A DNA stretch of 64,000 nucleotides from Trichoplusia ni (Eukaryota; Arthropoda; Insecta; Lepidoptera; Noctuidae). The notes below the pieces were generated by a model, which was given only the letters and a program-made list of their open reading frames with translations, did no database searches and was not told where the DNA came from. The stretch is taken from NCBI RefSeq assembly GCF_003590095.1, contig NW_020800094.1, positions 124,001 through 188,000 of the forward strand, given 5' to 3'. Position 1 is the stretch's first letter, and the number at the start of each line of letters is the position of its first letter. Of this stretch, positions 12,501 through 25,553 are shown piece by piece. The position numbers were made by a program, and so were the translations under genes.

Positions 12501-15500
12501 TTCTAAAGTACTAAGTTCAGCTAGATCGAGCAAATAATTTTAAATCATTCCATGATAAAAAGCTTTCTGTATGTTAATTATGTAGCATATAGTTTCATAA
12601 ATACGAAGCAGTATAAAATTTAATAATATCCAAATAAAAAACTATCGATAAAACAGAGCACCAAAAAATACTTCTCCTTATATTACGCGCTTACTTCATG
12701 AGATATTCGTCCCATTGTGGAGGCCTTTGTCCAGCAGTAAACGAATATTATTATCCGTTAAAGTATGTACTAACATTTTCGCTTATTTAACTTTCTAATC
12801 AACCTGAGCGTTGTCTTCAACCACAGCCGGTGATATCTGTCGAACAACGGGGTCGTATTGGAACAACGTCGACCGATCAAAACAAAATAGGTTTGAGCGG
12901 CCGCTGTTCAGTTCACCTATTTTTAATAGACTACTTCATATTAAGACCACTCTTTTTTTATATTTATATTTATTTATAGCACAGTTTATTTATTCATTAT
13001 TTAAAAACGTTTTTATCGTTTAAAAATGTTCAAAATATGGTTTAATTAACAGGATTACCAAAACGTTGTATGCTTTTTGTTCTGTTTTTTTTTTTCAATT
13101 TGGCTAATTCGCCAGATGCTTTTCCATGCAATACAAGTAATATTCATCTGCATGCTTAATTAAAATTGAGTTTGAACCCACAACAAAAACCGCAATAATA
13201 TTTTGAACATTTTTTATCCAAAACCATGTCTCCTTAACACAATATTTCATCAACAGGTATCCCCAATAGAGACCTTCAACCCGGTTCCCAACCCCGTAAT
13301 GAATTCACTCGTTTCACCCACAAAGGTCATCCTAAACGAGTCTATACCCAACCCTATAATACCTATAGCAAGTTCCAACATGTCTCTACCATCTGAAATC
13401 CCCGTTTCAACCCTCCCCGTGCCTATATTGGGGTTGAAAGCGTTGGAGGAGAATGGGAAGGCGATGGAAAAGGATGTTAGTGAGGTGTTGCTAGGCAACG
13501 TGTTGGAGGGGAAAGATGATGATAATGATCAGATCATTGTGGACGATGTGGAGTCGCAGAGTGAGGAGCAGCCGAAGAATGGTGATATGAGTATTGGGGG
13601 TGAGCTGTTACGATTTTTTCTATGAAATGTTTATTAGAAATGTCCTTAAGCGACAATGTAATATAAAAAGATGTCATAATAGATTGACTTAGGGTTCAGT
13701 ATTAAGGGATGTGCCGTTAATGGTGTGTTATTTCGTGCCTGATTTTCGCTGTACATCTGATATCTAAACAGTATCACATCACAACTTTCACTTCAATTTC
13801 TGGCCAGAAATTAAGTATAAAGTTTCGTAGTTGTAAACCTCATGAACTTAAACTTATGTCAACCCTCAACAAGACAACGGCATTGTAGGCGAAATTTATA
13901 CATCATAATAGATGAAGCGTAAAGAGACCTAATTCCTAAAAATCCGCTACTCAACGTATGTATTTAAAAAACCTTTAATTTTTTTAATCCCCCTTTTCGA
14001 CATAATATTTGTCTTAATTTATTTCAACTGAGTTCTTATTTTCCCTATACAGACACCCCCCAGACGCTCAGCCCGAGCCGGCCGTCCATACCGGAGATAG
14101 GCGTGGAGCCGCTGGACGTGGACCCTCCCTCCGCGCCAGCCACCGACTCCGATGTCGTCATGAACGATGGCATGAGCGAGGTGAATTAACTGTGCTATGT
14201 TTAATAGGCATTAATGTGTTTTGAAATCGAAATTTATTTGCTAAGAATTTTTAAAATTATTAATATAACCTACATTCTTAGCAATTAATTAATTCTTACC
14301 AATTTTAATTTAAAATACACGTGGATTAAATAGTTTTAAGCCATGTAAATAGGCACGAAAACTTTTTAAAACAATACCTATTCAATTATTTAAGAATAGA
14401 AACTATAAATTACAATGTCATTGATTATAAAAACATTTGTACACCATGGAATTAATCAGTTAAATTAATATCACCACGCCGTCACGCCAAATCCACTATG
14501 CGCGTCGTATCGTGAGGTCGATCCCTACGTAGGAAAAGCATTTGTGTGATCCACGAGTGCTTGTTCTGAGTCTGGGTGTCTTTGTGCACATGATTTGTAT
14601 GTTTGTGAAAACCCCCGCGACGTAAAGATTAAATTACGTACAGCAGGAGTCGTTTAAAAAAGAAACAACACCTCTTGTAGTAAGATTGTCGTATTTGTGA
14701 AACAGAGACAGCGCACTACGGGCCCTAGAGCTACATCTCACTTCTACAATGTTTGTAGTGAAGATAATGATTTCAACCCTCGGCAACCAAACCAACGGCA
14801 TGGGGATATGTTGGACTCTCGCCAACTAAGGCCCCGGGCCCTTCTAATCACGTGAAATGATCACTCACAACTCTGGCAAGTCTAATTCCTTTTGGACTCC
14901 TTCTTGAAGAGTGGGTGTAAAGAACCCACCCCAAGAAAGGACGTGCATGACGATGCGTCCTTCTCTTTGGCCTGATAGCTTATCTATTCCTAGAACCCTG
15001 GCATCAGAGATGATATAAATCAAAACAAAAGAGGTTGATCAAGAGTCTTTCCAACAAGACACACCTCTTATATAACACTATTACACTTGTATAAGTGACA
15101 TGAACTCTATGCCGAGAAGTGCTTTGTCTTCTATCGAAGGAAGTTTTATGAGACGCTTGTCTATCTACCAAGTAATGTACCACCTGCTCGTCTAAATGAA
15201 GTCAAAACATGAATCTTGATACAAAAAGTGTTTGTTACAGAATGGTTCCATGCAAGTTGAACCGAGCCACAGTCCGCTAAGTACGGACATGATGGTGGAA
15301 TCAGCTGAGCCTGCGGACGTCGTCGACGAGTAAGTAGCACCTTAACTTATAACGTGTTTCCCCATAATTGCGTGTACGATTATGAAGAGCTACTAGTATA
15401 TATAATGCAATAACATTGAGCCTTTCATGGCATGAATTACATGAAGATAATTAACCTACCCGCTTTAATGTTACCACACATTTTTTTCAAAATCATTATT

Positions 15501-18500
15501 TGTTTACTGGTAAAGAAAAATACTGAAATCATAGTCCTAATTCGAATACACAGGTTCAATAAACAGTTGTATTTCTAATGTACTACTTATACCTCTGCCT
15601 AAATCTAGAACAACGAGTTTTAATTTTAGGTAAGCTGTTTTTAGGCACTTTTAAACTCTAGGTGACCAAAATTTAATTTCTACGAACAAGACCTGGCTAG
15701 TAATTGACTTTTATATACTTAGTCCACTTCGACGAACATAAAAATACATAACCGTCAATTTTTCAGACCAGTAGACACGGAAGAAGAGTCGATAGACTCT
15801 AACGCGCTCGTAGCGGACGACTTGCTGCTACTGTGTGACCTGTTCTACTTGCCGTTCGAACACGGGTCGCGCGGACTGCGGCTGTTGCACGACTTCAACT
15901 GGCTGACGATGCACGCGGCCAGCATGCTGCCTAGAGGGAGCAAGCCTGAGGTGAGATTACTATCACATAATGAGATTAATAGAAGCTCATGGCTAAGCCT
16001 TTTCTGCATAAGAGAGTCGATCACAGGTTCAGCTACATTTGACGCGTCTGTAGATGGGTGACAATCTTTGTCATAACAAGTTTGCCGTGTTTTCGGGAGG
16101 CGCGTTAAATTGTGTCTGCCGGCTGTTATTCATACATCTATGTCAGTCGTTACTGGTAGTCGGAAGCTTGAAAGTCTGTCCAAGGGGTATCGTGTTGCCC
16201 AGGTTGAGGAGGTCAAATAGACAGTCGCTCCTTGTATAACACGGGTACTTAGCTGAATCTAGTTATACTGGAACCCGACCCCAGCAAGGGTTTTGGGAAA
16301 AGGCTAAGCAGATCCAAGATTAATAATGCAGTGTAATAAGTAAATTATGTAAATCTTGACAGTTACAGAATAATTAAATTAATAACAGAAATACTTAATG
16401 TTCTATTAGATACTTTGATAGTAACTATCGTGAGAACGATTCATTATTAAACAATGTAACGGTTTACTCACGCCTATTTATCGGGCGACCCCGCCGCGTC
16501 TGCTCATGATTAAGGACTCCGGTTGGGTCCGAAACTAGTCGAGCAATCCCGATAAATACGCTCGAGTAAACCCGTTATAGTTATCGGCACGGATCTTGAG
16601 CGCTCGGCAGAAGAGTGGGGGTCGCTTTGCGCATCGTAAAATAAAACGCCAATCAATTGTCCATACTCGTTGTCTTCAGTTGCATGCAACTGCAACAAAG
16701 AACGAATTTCAACCAAACACGAGTCACGATGCGCAGCGGGCCAGTCACTGAACTTGTGTCCGCCCCGCGCCTCACTTCATACCGTAAAAGGGACCCAAAA
16801 ATCACTTCTGCGCAGGTAAAGGTCAGTGTTCAAGATCCATGCCGGTAATTATACATTATTTAATAACTAATTGTTGCCCGCGACAAAATCGCGTTAAATC
16901 GAGTTTAAAAAAAAATCATTTATAGGCAAGGTGCAGGCAGCTTTGAAATTATAGGAGATACACACCTTTTCAATTTTTCCTCCGGAACTACTTAAAAAAT
17001 TGGGACAAAAGGTAGCCTACGTTCTTTTCCATGTAAAGGCTATATGCATGCCAAATTTCATCCAAATCCGTTCAGCCGTTTTTGCGTGATTGAGTAACAA
17101 AGATTCAACCATCGACACTTTGACATTAATAATGTTGTTTGGCCGGTCCCAGACGAGCGAGTGGCGCCGGCGCCGCAGCCGCTTCGCGTGGTGGCTGTCG
17201 CGCACGCGGCGCCTGGCGCGGCGCCTGGCGGCCGCGCGCAACCGCGAGCTGCACGCCGAGCTGCAGCCCTACGTGTGGGAGCTCTGCGCAGTGCTCGCGC
17301 TGCTCGACGGCTTCCTGCGGTGGCTGGGTCAGTACTGCGGCTGAGGTCACCACGCCAAACACTCTGTGCGCATAGTGTCGTGGGTTTGCCCCCGAATAGA
17401 CAAGCATTTGTGTGATACACGAATGCTTGTTCTGAGTCTGGGTGTGATTGTGCATATATTTGTATGTTTGTAAACCCCCCGCGACACAAAGATTTAATTC
17501 CTTAGTGCAGGAGTCGTTCTTTAAACAAAAAAAAGAAAAAGAACAGGGCTTATATTATTACGGTTATGGAAAACTGACAGCACAACACACTGCTCATAGC
17601 AGCATCTCCAATCCATTGTATCAATAAAAATGCATATAATATGTTTGTTACTCATGAGTTGTTTTCTATGCGGAATCTATTATGAAACTATCTATGGTGC
17701 TGGTGCGAAACGTTTCTGAATTTCTGAACACTCCATGCAACAGGCAACTTACAGAGCACTTGGCGCAACTGAATACTCTACGTCGACTCTGCTCGACCAC
17801 CACAACTACCATTTTCTTTTTTTTGTAAATCATACTATACTGAGAAGCCATTTCATATCACAAATATTCGGATCAACTAACGATATTGTTCACTATTGTG
17901 CCGATTACATATGTTTGCTGTAGAGTACTTCAAAAACAGCCCTTAACGTTACATTCTGATTTTCAGAACTCGGCAAATATCCTCAAAATATAGCAGCGAA
18001 TACACAAGGAAGTTATACATGTAAGTAAATCATATACACACTCACACATATACACACTACTAACTTATTTTAAACTTTAGTAAGTGCAAATCATTACATT
18101 AAATGAAAATTAAGACATTGAACGTATTTTATTACTGTAGGGTTCTCAAAAGGCTGGCGCGAGGCCTTTGAGAGCGGCTGCCAAGAGCCGTGGGTGTTCC
18201 GTGGCGGTTTGACAGCGGACCTACGGCGTCTGATACCCGTAGAGTGTACGAGCGACGCGCTGCGGACACTACCACCGCCTACCGTGTTGCCGCTCACTGT
18301 GAGGCCTTATACTACAGCCGACGAGGAAGCGGTGAGTATGGCTGTGTTCGGTTGTCGTCGGAAATGTTCGTGTATCTTCAATTCCGTTGTCGTTGTTGGT
18401 CTGTCGGGCTTCTTAAGAACTGCTTAACATGTATTTTTTTTTTTTAACTAGACAGCCCACTGTGTCCTACAGCCGGGCAAAGGCCTCCCTCAAATCCTTC

Positions 18501-20482
18501 CAACGTAAAATGTTTAGATTAGATTAGAATATTCTTTATTGTACACCATGGAATTACAGCAGTGATTCTTAATATGTACATACAATGTTAGAGAAGAAAT
18601 ATATTTTGTAGCTACTACAGATAGATCTTCGGATATGTTCGGCTGACGTCGGCAAAGTTCGTGCGATTTAGCGTATCTTAAATTCTGTTGACGTTGTTGG
18701 TCTTTTAAGCGAAGGTAGCGGAAGAACTGTTTAGCATGAAATATGTTAGCCATTTTTTAATAGATTTGTGGCTATTAAAGATAGTCATGTAATATTCAAA
18801 GTTATAAAATGCAATATTTGTAGGTTTAATAATTATTAAATTATTATTAATTTGATATTATTTTTTCCTTAAACAGGTATGTCTAATTTGCCACAAGACG
18901 TGTCGGGATGGCTCTGACTGCAGTGACTTGTTCCCGAGTGACTTACAGACATTGCCGGCTGATAGGTAAACTGTAGTAAAATACCTTTATATTGTTAAGT
19001 CATTACTTAGAGTTTTGATAAATAATTAATAAATGTGTAGTTCGGCTTAATAAATGTCTTGTAAAACGTGTAACTTGATAACATTGTTTTCCTTGTATTG
19101 TAGGCTAGTGGCACCGTTCCTGACCCTAGTCCCCGAGTTGTGCATGGTCATAGAAGACGACGAGGAGTGTGTGCCGCGCGACATCAGCCCTGATGGAGAC
19201 GAGGACATCGAGAAGAGGACGAACGAACCTAGGATTAACGGTAACAATACCTTTATGTAATAAACATTGATAATTAATAATAGGTAGGCTTTGCGGCGGG
19301 ATACCAATAGCTTCATTTTCGGGTGGTAAATCATGAAATGTAGGAGACCTTTAATGCTTCCCGCTTTGGGTAAAGCGATAGGGAATGTCAGACTTCTACT
19401 GACTAAATAGGTATGCCAATGTTCCTTCCTTTGCCTTTTGTGTACCGGGGCCAAGATAACTCTTTCGGATAATACCGCTTCGTCGGTCAGGGATTCTAAT
19501 AGCTGATAGATCAAAATAAAAATGTTTTATTTTAAATGGGCCTTTTTCAGGCTCTTTCGGAACGTTCTGCGATACTAATAATAATTGTAGTTAATTTTTG
19601 AACGGTTTATAACAATTTTTCATCAGAATCGCTTGAGTCCGACACGGACCCAGCCTAGCTATCGAATCCGAGCGGACGGTAAATAATTTTAACCCAAAAT
19701 ATTTGTTTAACAGGCATGAAACCCGAAATCGTGGGATATGCGTGTGCAGTACTGAACAGCAAGGAATTCTACAAGAAGCAGGAGGTGGCGTGGATACCGG
19801 AGATGTGCACGAAGTACCCGGAACAGCTGACGGAGAGGCACGACCTGAGTCAGGCGGCCAAGGTGGGATTGGGAGAGAAGTTTTGAGGATGTTGTTAAGA
19901 TTTCGAAGGGAGTTAGTAGAGTTAGATAGACTTAGGGAGTGAGATTTGATACCTCGGTAGTGTAATGTCGTGTTTTCGTCTTGCATACGACTACACGTGG
20001 AAGGGACCTAAGGTTTCCTCTTCCGACCGCACTCCGTAGATTTCATTGGCAGATTTTTGTCTGAATAATAAGATTTCAAAAACCCGTATGACAGCTAAGT
20101 TTATTTGTAGGAGTGCGTCCGCCACTTCCACCAGTTCAGCGTGTGTGAGCGAGCCCCGGACAGCGTGACCCGCTCGCACCCCGCCCTGCTGACCTGCTGC
20201 GTGCTGGCCGGCTGCCGCGACCCGCTGGCGCCCGCGCGCCTGCTCACCTGCCTGCTGGCCGCGCTCAGGGCACACGGTGAGTCCCACAGCGTGACCCGCA
20301 TAAAGCCGTAAGGCCACCACACAGCTCTGTAACACCGAGGCGGTATGTTGGCAGGCGCGAGCGGCGTGCACGCGTGCATTAACGCGACCGACCACTACCT
20401 GCACCAGTTCTACAGCAAGCTGGGCTTCGCCGAGCTGCAGCGGGGCGCGGGCGGCCGCGTGTACCTCGCGCGCGCCTTCTAG
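6548..20482 (+). CDS. Oga: protein O-GlcNAcase (GH84), 22 exons
   Basis: OGA removes O-linked N-acetylglucosamine from Ser/Thr of nuclear and cytosolic proteins. Exons: 6548-6614, 6722-6773, 8207-8435, 8821-8925, 9354-9516, 9769-9897, 10269-10412, 10896-11010, 11393-11478, 11953-12146, 13257-13599, 14053-14180, 15241-15329, 15767-15950, 17153-17327, 17967-18020, 18141-18331, 18877-18965, 19104-19240, 19714-19862, 20111-20276, 20355-20482. They sum to 3117 nt in phase, 1038 residues. The N-terminal GH84 domain opens with CGVVEGFYGRPW and holds the catalytic pair DD at about residues 130-131 (FALLFDDIEPEM). A disordered acidic linker (exons 10-13) separates it from the helical stalk (exons 14-15) and a C-terminal acetyltransferase-like domain (exons 16-22: EPWVFRGGL, then FYSKLGF near the end). 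The donor of exon 8 (GTACTA) and that of exon 12 (GTGAAT) are weak. Length and architecture match animal OGA. Confidence 0.95.
6774..8206. other. Oga intron 2
   Basis: This 1.4-kb AT-rich intron has a clear donor (GTGAGT) and acceptor (TTCCAG). Around 7550-7690 it holds a degenerate repeat sharing TTGCC(T)TTTGYGTAYC-type wording with 19440-19500, another Oga intron, so both probably carry remnants of one transposon family. I see no gene in it. Confidence 0.5.
9545..9712 (-). mobile_element. tRNA-derived SINE, family A, minus copy
   Basis: On the minus strand this carries a tRNA-like B-box region (GGGTGCGAACCCCGC), then ACGCTTGTTCCGAGTCTGGGT. The same order of blocks occurs in plus-strand copies at about 14472-14655, 17343-17530 and 52986-53165. 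It sits in the Oga intron between the exons ending at 9516 and starting at 9769. The shared tRNA-like head and common tail mark a SINE; the family name is not certain. Confidence 0.65.
12147..13256. other. Oga intron 10
   Basis: This is 1.1 kb of AT-rich intron with donor GTGAGT and acceptor CAACAG. Near 12715-12750 it has the phrase GGAGGCCTTTGTCCAGCAG, the 3'-end wording of an RTE-like LINE common in Lepidoptera, in decayed form. A similar fragment lies near 11112-11140 in another Oga intron. No exon or RNA gene is visible. Confidence 0.5.
14181..15240. other. Oga intron 12 with repeats
   Basis: This intron starts with a weak donor (GTGAAT) and has an in-frame TAA six bases in, so unspliced transcripts would stop at once. 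It contains a SINE copy at about 14472-14655. A second repeat from about 14755 to 15070 resembles 62105-62400: both have a TGATTTCAACC block and TTTTGGACTCCTT followed by a GGGTG block. Confidence 0.6.
14472..14655 (+). mobile_element. tRNA-derived SINE, family A, plus copy
   Basis: The copy begins near CACGCCAAATCC, has a B-box-like GAGGTCGATCCC, then the family phrase GCTTGTTCTGAGTCTGGGTG, and ends near CAGGAGTCGTTT. It lies in Oga intron 12. The same blocks recur in the same order in three other places in the window. Confidence 0.7.
16456..16577. mobile_element. short TIR element (MITE-like)
   Basis: The ends are imperfect inverted repeats: GGTTTACTCACGCCTATTTA on the left and, reverse-complemented from the right, GGTTTACTCGAGCGTATTTA, continuing into TCGGG. 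The body is about 120 bp. Its centre (16503-16541) recurs identically at 60378-60416 and with few changes at about 22779-22818. It is in the Oga intron between the exons ending at 15950 and starting at 17153. I infer a MITE; no target duplication is clear. Confidence 0.65.
16865..17110 (-). mobile_element. degenerate Helitron-like repeat
   Basis: On the minus strand it opens with TTTGTTACTCAATCACGCAA and ends with a decayed form of the Helitron terminus (CGCGGGCAACA near 16873). The middle shows the usual host-scanning wording of this repeat class (AAATTTCATCCAAATCCGTT on the plus strand). It has lost the final CTAG. It lies just before the Oga exon at 17153. Confidence 0.5.
17343..17530 (+). 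mobile_element. tRNA-derived SINE, family A, plus copy
   Basis: It starts about 15 bases after the Oga exon ending at 17327. It has CACGCCAAACAC, a B-box-like GTGGGTTTGCCCCC, the phrase GCTTGTTCTGAGTCTGGGTG, and the tail TTAGTGCAGGAGTCGTTC followed by an A-rich run. Together with the copies at 9545, 14472 and 52986 it defines the family. Confidence 0.7.
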
Positions 20483-22778
20483 CGCCCGCCCGCCGCCCGC
20501 CCGCGGCCGCCGCGCCGCCGCCCGCGCCGCCCGCGCCGGATGCGCCAGTAACTACCCCACAACTGGACACGCAACACAACAGCTACAGCTCCAATTGCCA
20601 CGCCTTGTAAGTCGACAGGAAATGGTAATGATAATCATAGCATTTCTGAACATGAAGTTAAAGGCGTTAAGGAAGTCAGTGTCATCTTCATGTATCACCT
20701 GAAAGTCTGCCACTGATGTAACATTTCAGCAATACATTCACATCCTAGCATTTGCAGTGTAGGAACAAATACGACACATAAAAATTCGTTTTATTTAGGA
20801 TTTTTCGAAATTGTGCAGGAATTTACTAAATTAAAATCTCGAACAACGTAACTAAAACATTCAACCGGTCATTAGTAAAACATAAAATATATCACCACTA
20901 AACCATGTCATGAAAAGTAACTACCACTGCCATGCATTACTTCCACATTTGTAAGTATTAATTCTTATTGTAAAACCTATTCAAATGCTGCTCAAAAGTC
21001 AAAAAACTGTTTGAAACGGCATACGTATCACCTAAATGAATTGTCAATTCAAGTTTATTATTCCACATTTTTTACTCTATTTTGCTTTAACAAGAAAACT
21101 AGTTTGTTAAATGTCTTGCTTTTAGCAGCTTTATTTAATAACACTTATCAATTTTATTACATTAAAAAATCATCAGTCTTAGATCTAACTGGCTCAAAAA
21201 AAAAAATCAGCAATAATTAGATTGTATATCATATAACATTAAAATAGCTATAAATTAATCGTATGTTTTTACTCGAATTTTTACAATTAAATAAGGTCGC
21301 AACTTAAACAATATAAGCTATTTTGGTATAGCAACACTCACTTGTAAACTGGCAATAATCTGACAAGCTAACCTCTTAAATTGTTTTCAATATGCCTTGA
21401 AAACGTCAGGCCGTATTATAGAATGTATATTGAAATATAAATATTGTATTATAGCTGTATATTACTTAATGAATAGTAATTATAAATACTTCACATCACA
21501 TTTAAAATTGGTTTCGGATTATAATTTATTTTCTTTTTGTTTTCAACTAATTTACAGCTTTTGTCATTGGAATCATCAGCAAAATCTGATTTTGTTTAAG
21601 TAACAACATGTTTAAGTCAAGTCAAGAAAAACAGTTCAATGTTCCAGAAATCACGCCGAATCTGTTTTTCGCTCGAAATAAGAAGTAAAATTTCATAGAC
21701 AACTTACTTCATGTTTTACTTGAACTTATTAGCATACAAAATGATAAGCAGTATTCAAATTTAATCACATATTTCTCACGTGCAGTCGTGCAAGATATGC
21801 TCATAAAAGTATAAACTATCCAGAAAAACGTTACTATACAAAAGTAAGTCAATACTAAATCATTTCGAATGTATCAGTTTGAAAACTACATCCAAAAGCG
21901 TTTATAATTAATTACAAAAAAAAACATGCACTAATTTTACTTTTTTTTTAGACATTTAAAATTAAGCCATAAACTAACGCAGATAAAATTTGTTTTATAT
22001 TGAAAGAAAATATGAGAAAAGAAGTAGAAAAAAAGGTTATGTAGATAATAATAATAGGTATGAAATGTTCGCTCGGAGTGAGGGACTGAACTAGGTGTAG
22101 AAGAATGATGCCAATTTAGTCAAGAAATATGCGTTTGTGATTAAAACCGATCTGTCAATCCAATCTAGGGAATGCATAAAGTGTTCGTAAAAATTACTTT
22201 GACTACACATTCAATTATAGCTTTGAATGCTGATTTTTCTGAGAATAACTATTTAATATACGATTTGCAGCGCTTCCTGTGTGTTTGAGAATATTTTTTA
22301 TTTAATACTAAAAAAGGATTTGATTATTTTTCAAAAATAAGCCGCTGAATAGTTTGAAAATAGTCTGAATAAATAATTGGATTGACGACGAAAATCTCCC
22401 GATATGTCGTTCATTATAATGTATTAACTAAAAATTTACATTACTACACATTTTGAGATTTAATAAAATATATCCTCTTTTATTAGATAAATTAATTAGC
22501 TTTACATAATTTAAATGGTAATCGATAAGAATAATCGATTATTCGTTTCATTAAATTGGCGTGTGTGAACCTAGTCAGAAATTGGCAAAGACTGAGTAAG
22601 AGAGTATTTGTGCTTGTATCTAAAATAATATCTATGTATTTGTTTTAATTCTACAATCATTCATTTCATCACATCAAGATATTATTGATTTTGATACCCA
22701 TCACAACTGCAATTTCATTAGCGTTTTTCACCTATGTATAAGTTACCTTTATTATGCTTAAAAGAACCAACGGTTCAG

Positions 22779-22860
22779 CTTATGATAAGGGACTCCGGTT
22801 GGGTCTGAAACTAGTCGGGTGATCCCGATAAATACGCATGAGTAAACTGTTCTATCATAA
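22779..22860 (+). mobile_element. truncated copy of the short TIR element
   Basis: It contains GGACTCCGGTTGGGT, then CGATAAATACGCATGAGTAA, matching the core and right end of the element at 16456-16577. The left inverted repeat is absent or unrecognisable. There are about four differences over the 39-nt core. Confidence 0.55.
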
Positions 22861-25547
22861 ATTATGCATCATCCTGACCTGAAAAGTTCTAAAACAATCT
22901 ATTATTTTTAAAGTATTGATGAAAGCAGCTAAGATTTTTCCTTAAATAGTCCTACATAATACATTATTTATCTAAGGCCTTCATACACGAGGCAATGCAA
23001 GTCTGCGATAGTCGGGATAATTTCTCGACGACCGCTTCAGTCATCGGAAAGTCGCATCGCCTCACGTAAAGGGCAGAACGTCGCCTTAGCAATTCATCAC
23101 GCCGCTGGGGCATAAAATACTAATGTTACATAGAATATATTTTATGCATATTTTTGTATAAAAAGATGTTTTTATTTTTGTGACACAAAACTCTCCAATC
23201 GATTTGAGAGAAGAAATAAAATACAAATGAAATTTTTAGTTCCTTTTGCTTGTAATGTTTAATTAACATAAATATTTAATAGTTTACTTTGATGTCTTGA
23301 AAGAATAATTTTCAATTATTTAGGTTTTGTGTAAATTATTTTAATCTCATGATTATTTCTTGTAAGTTTATAATCACAATAATTGTAAAGAAGGATTGGC
23401 AGAATATATTGAACCCGATTTAACGAGTGTTCGATACGTTAGGTGATATGCGGTTGGAAATAGCGCTTATAAACTTAAAAGCAAGATATAAAATTGAATT
23501 AATAAAATGTCAAGTTCCAGGTCATTCAGGTGCGAGTCGGTTTGAGGGAAAGACACAATAAAAGGGCTTAACGAAACAAATTTGTTATAGCGGCAATAGA
23601 AATACATCGTCTGCTAAAATTTATACTGTCTAGATATCAGGGTTTATCAGTTATAATAGCCTTGACAGTTGCCGGATAGATAGATTGCAGAGTCCTAGTA
23701 TAAGGTAGAGAAAAGGACCGTACGCAAAGTAAATAAAGGACGGAGAAAGATAAGACAATAACTTGAATAGTTACAAACTTAAAAACCCAAAAATAAGCGT
23801 CGAATGCTCGTTAGAACAGATTTCTTTTGTATCTGCAAGTCAATCCTAGCTTCATGATTGTTACTAGATATTTTAAAAACTTACTGTTATGTCAATATCG
23901 AAATGAAAGCAGTAGTCAGCAACTACTTAGATTACAGGAAAACACACCAACAAACACACTAACTTTGTTTAATGTTTTGAAGATTAACACCAAGGGGCCG
24001 ATTCTCGAAGTAATTTTGTTGACACTTGTGTAAGGAAGATGCCTCTTTTTAACCGTATAGAGTATGGCCGATGTAAGTTAGCACTTCGGAAAACAGATAA
24101 AAATTTGTTAGAGTGAAATCAAAGTGTAGAAACTAGTTGTGGGAAACAGACGTCTATATTTTGTAGCCATTTCCCGAGATGACAGGTTACATCGGCCGCA
24201 CTATAGAGCGCCATCTAGCTATCACAATTTCAACATACTTCAAGAGGGTGTAGTGTTCCAAATCTTAGATTTCCTAATTTGTCAGACTAACAGTAAGATC
24301 GAAGATTTAAATTGCTGTAATGCTGTTTTATACGTAAGTAATGTTTTATAAATAGATTTAAGTATCCGAACAATTATATAATATGTATAAAAAACTAGAT
24401 TCAGTAAATTTAATACTTTGTATAGACAATTGAGTGTAAATCGGATATTGAGTATGATGGGACCTTTTTGAAAGCACTTCGAAATGTTGAGAATGTGATT
24501 ATTCATATAATTTTGCCTGCATGAAGTTGTTTTTCTTAAAAAAGTTCCCAGCACATTTAAAGGTCCGGGTAAATAGTAATTAATTTGTATAAAACCGAGA
24601 AAATATGGTTATGATTTGAATACATTCTAAGACCTTTCGAAATTTTTGGCTAACTTTTAATTTCTTGACAATCTCACTTACATTAAGTTTTTTTTTTAAT
24701 TTGTATAATCACATTATTATTTTTATAAATAAGGTATGATTTCGAGACGACAAATCAAGTAGAATATCGATCAGGAATATTTATTTTTTTACTTTTTGAT
24801 GTAATAATGGCAACATTTCTATTCTAGTAGCCAATAAATGACCCACTGCTGGGCTTGAGCATCGTTTACCACGCTAGCAAATTCATATTGTAGATATTTA
24901 AATAACATTTACCAATTAATCGTTTTGGTAACTTTACCAATTGTATTTATTACATCGGCACTCAGTCCTGATCGAGATTCATATTTGCCAGTCTGCTATG
25001 CAGTTATATTGTAGTATTTAATTGCACAATCCCGCATTTATTTGCTTTCTATAAACATAAGCCGAACGGCTTACTTATAAAATGTTTAAATTATTTGAAT
25101 CGTGGACAAATATTAAATCTATATTTGTCTATGCCTTCGAAGCTTCAGTATTAAAAAGTATAAAAAACCGATTTATGGAATCGTACAACTTTCCGTTGCA
25201 TTCGTCTTTGTCAAATGTATAGTTTTGTTACATAAACAGTCACTAATTTAGAAAAAGTATTGTATAACAAGCCAAATATAAATGAATATTATGAAAAAAT
25301 ACGTTACTTTACAGTTCGAAGTTGTCTGTCATGTATATTGTTGACATTGCCCAGTCCATGAAACTACTCCTTTTTGAATATTGGCAATACTGACAAACGT
25401 GTTTATTGAAATAATAGCTAAACACTTGAGGTTTTTAACCATGACTACTAAAGTAACAGGAAACAATTTGTGTTATTATAATAATTTTATGTGTGGTGCA
25501 TTCTGAAGATAAATCGGTAATAAAAATTGCAAAATCATTATTCTTTT

Positions 25548-25553
25548 TTTATT
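25548..25553 (-). terminator. poly(A) signal of the LRRC27-like gene
   Basis: AATAAA on the minus strand lies about 55 bases past the stop codon at 25607-25609. It is the first canonical hexamer downstream, so it is the likely cleavage signal. Confidence 0.45.

Noticed and set aside
17058..17489. Minus-strand Arg/Ala-rich ORFs over the Oga exon at 17153
   Set aside because: Antisense shadows of a GC-rich exon; the plus strand fits OGA in phase with its neighbours.
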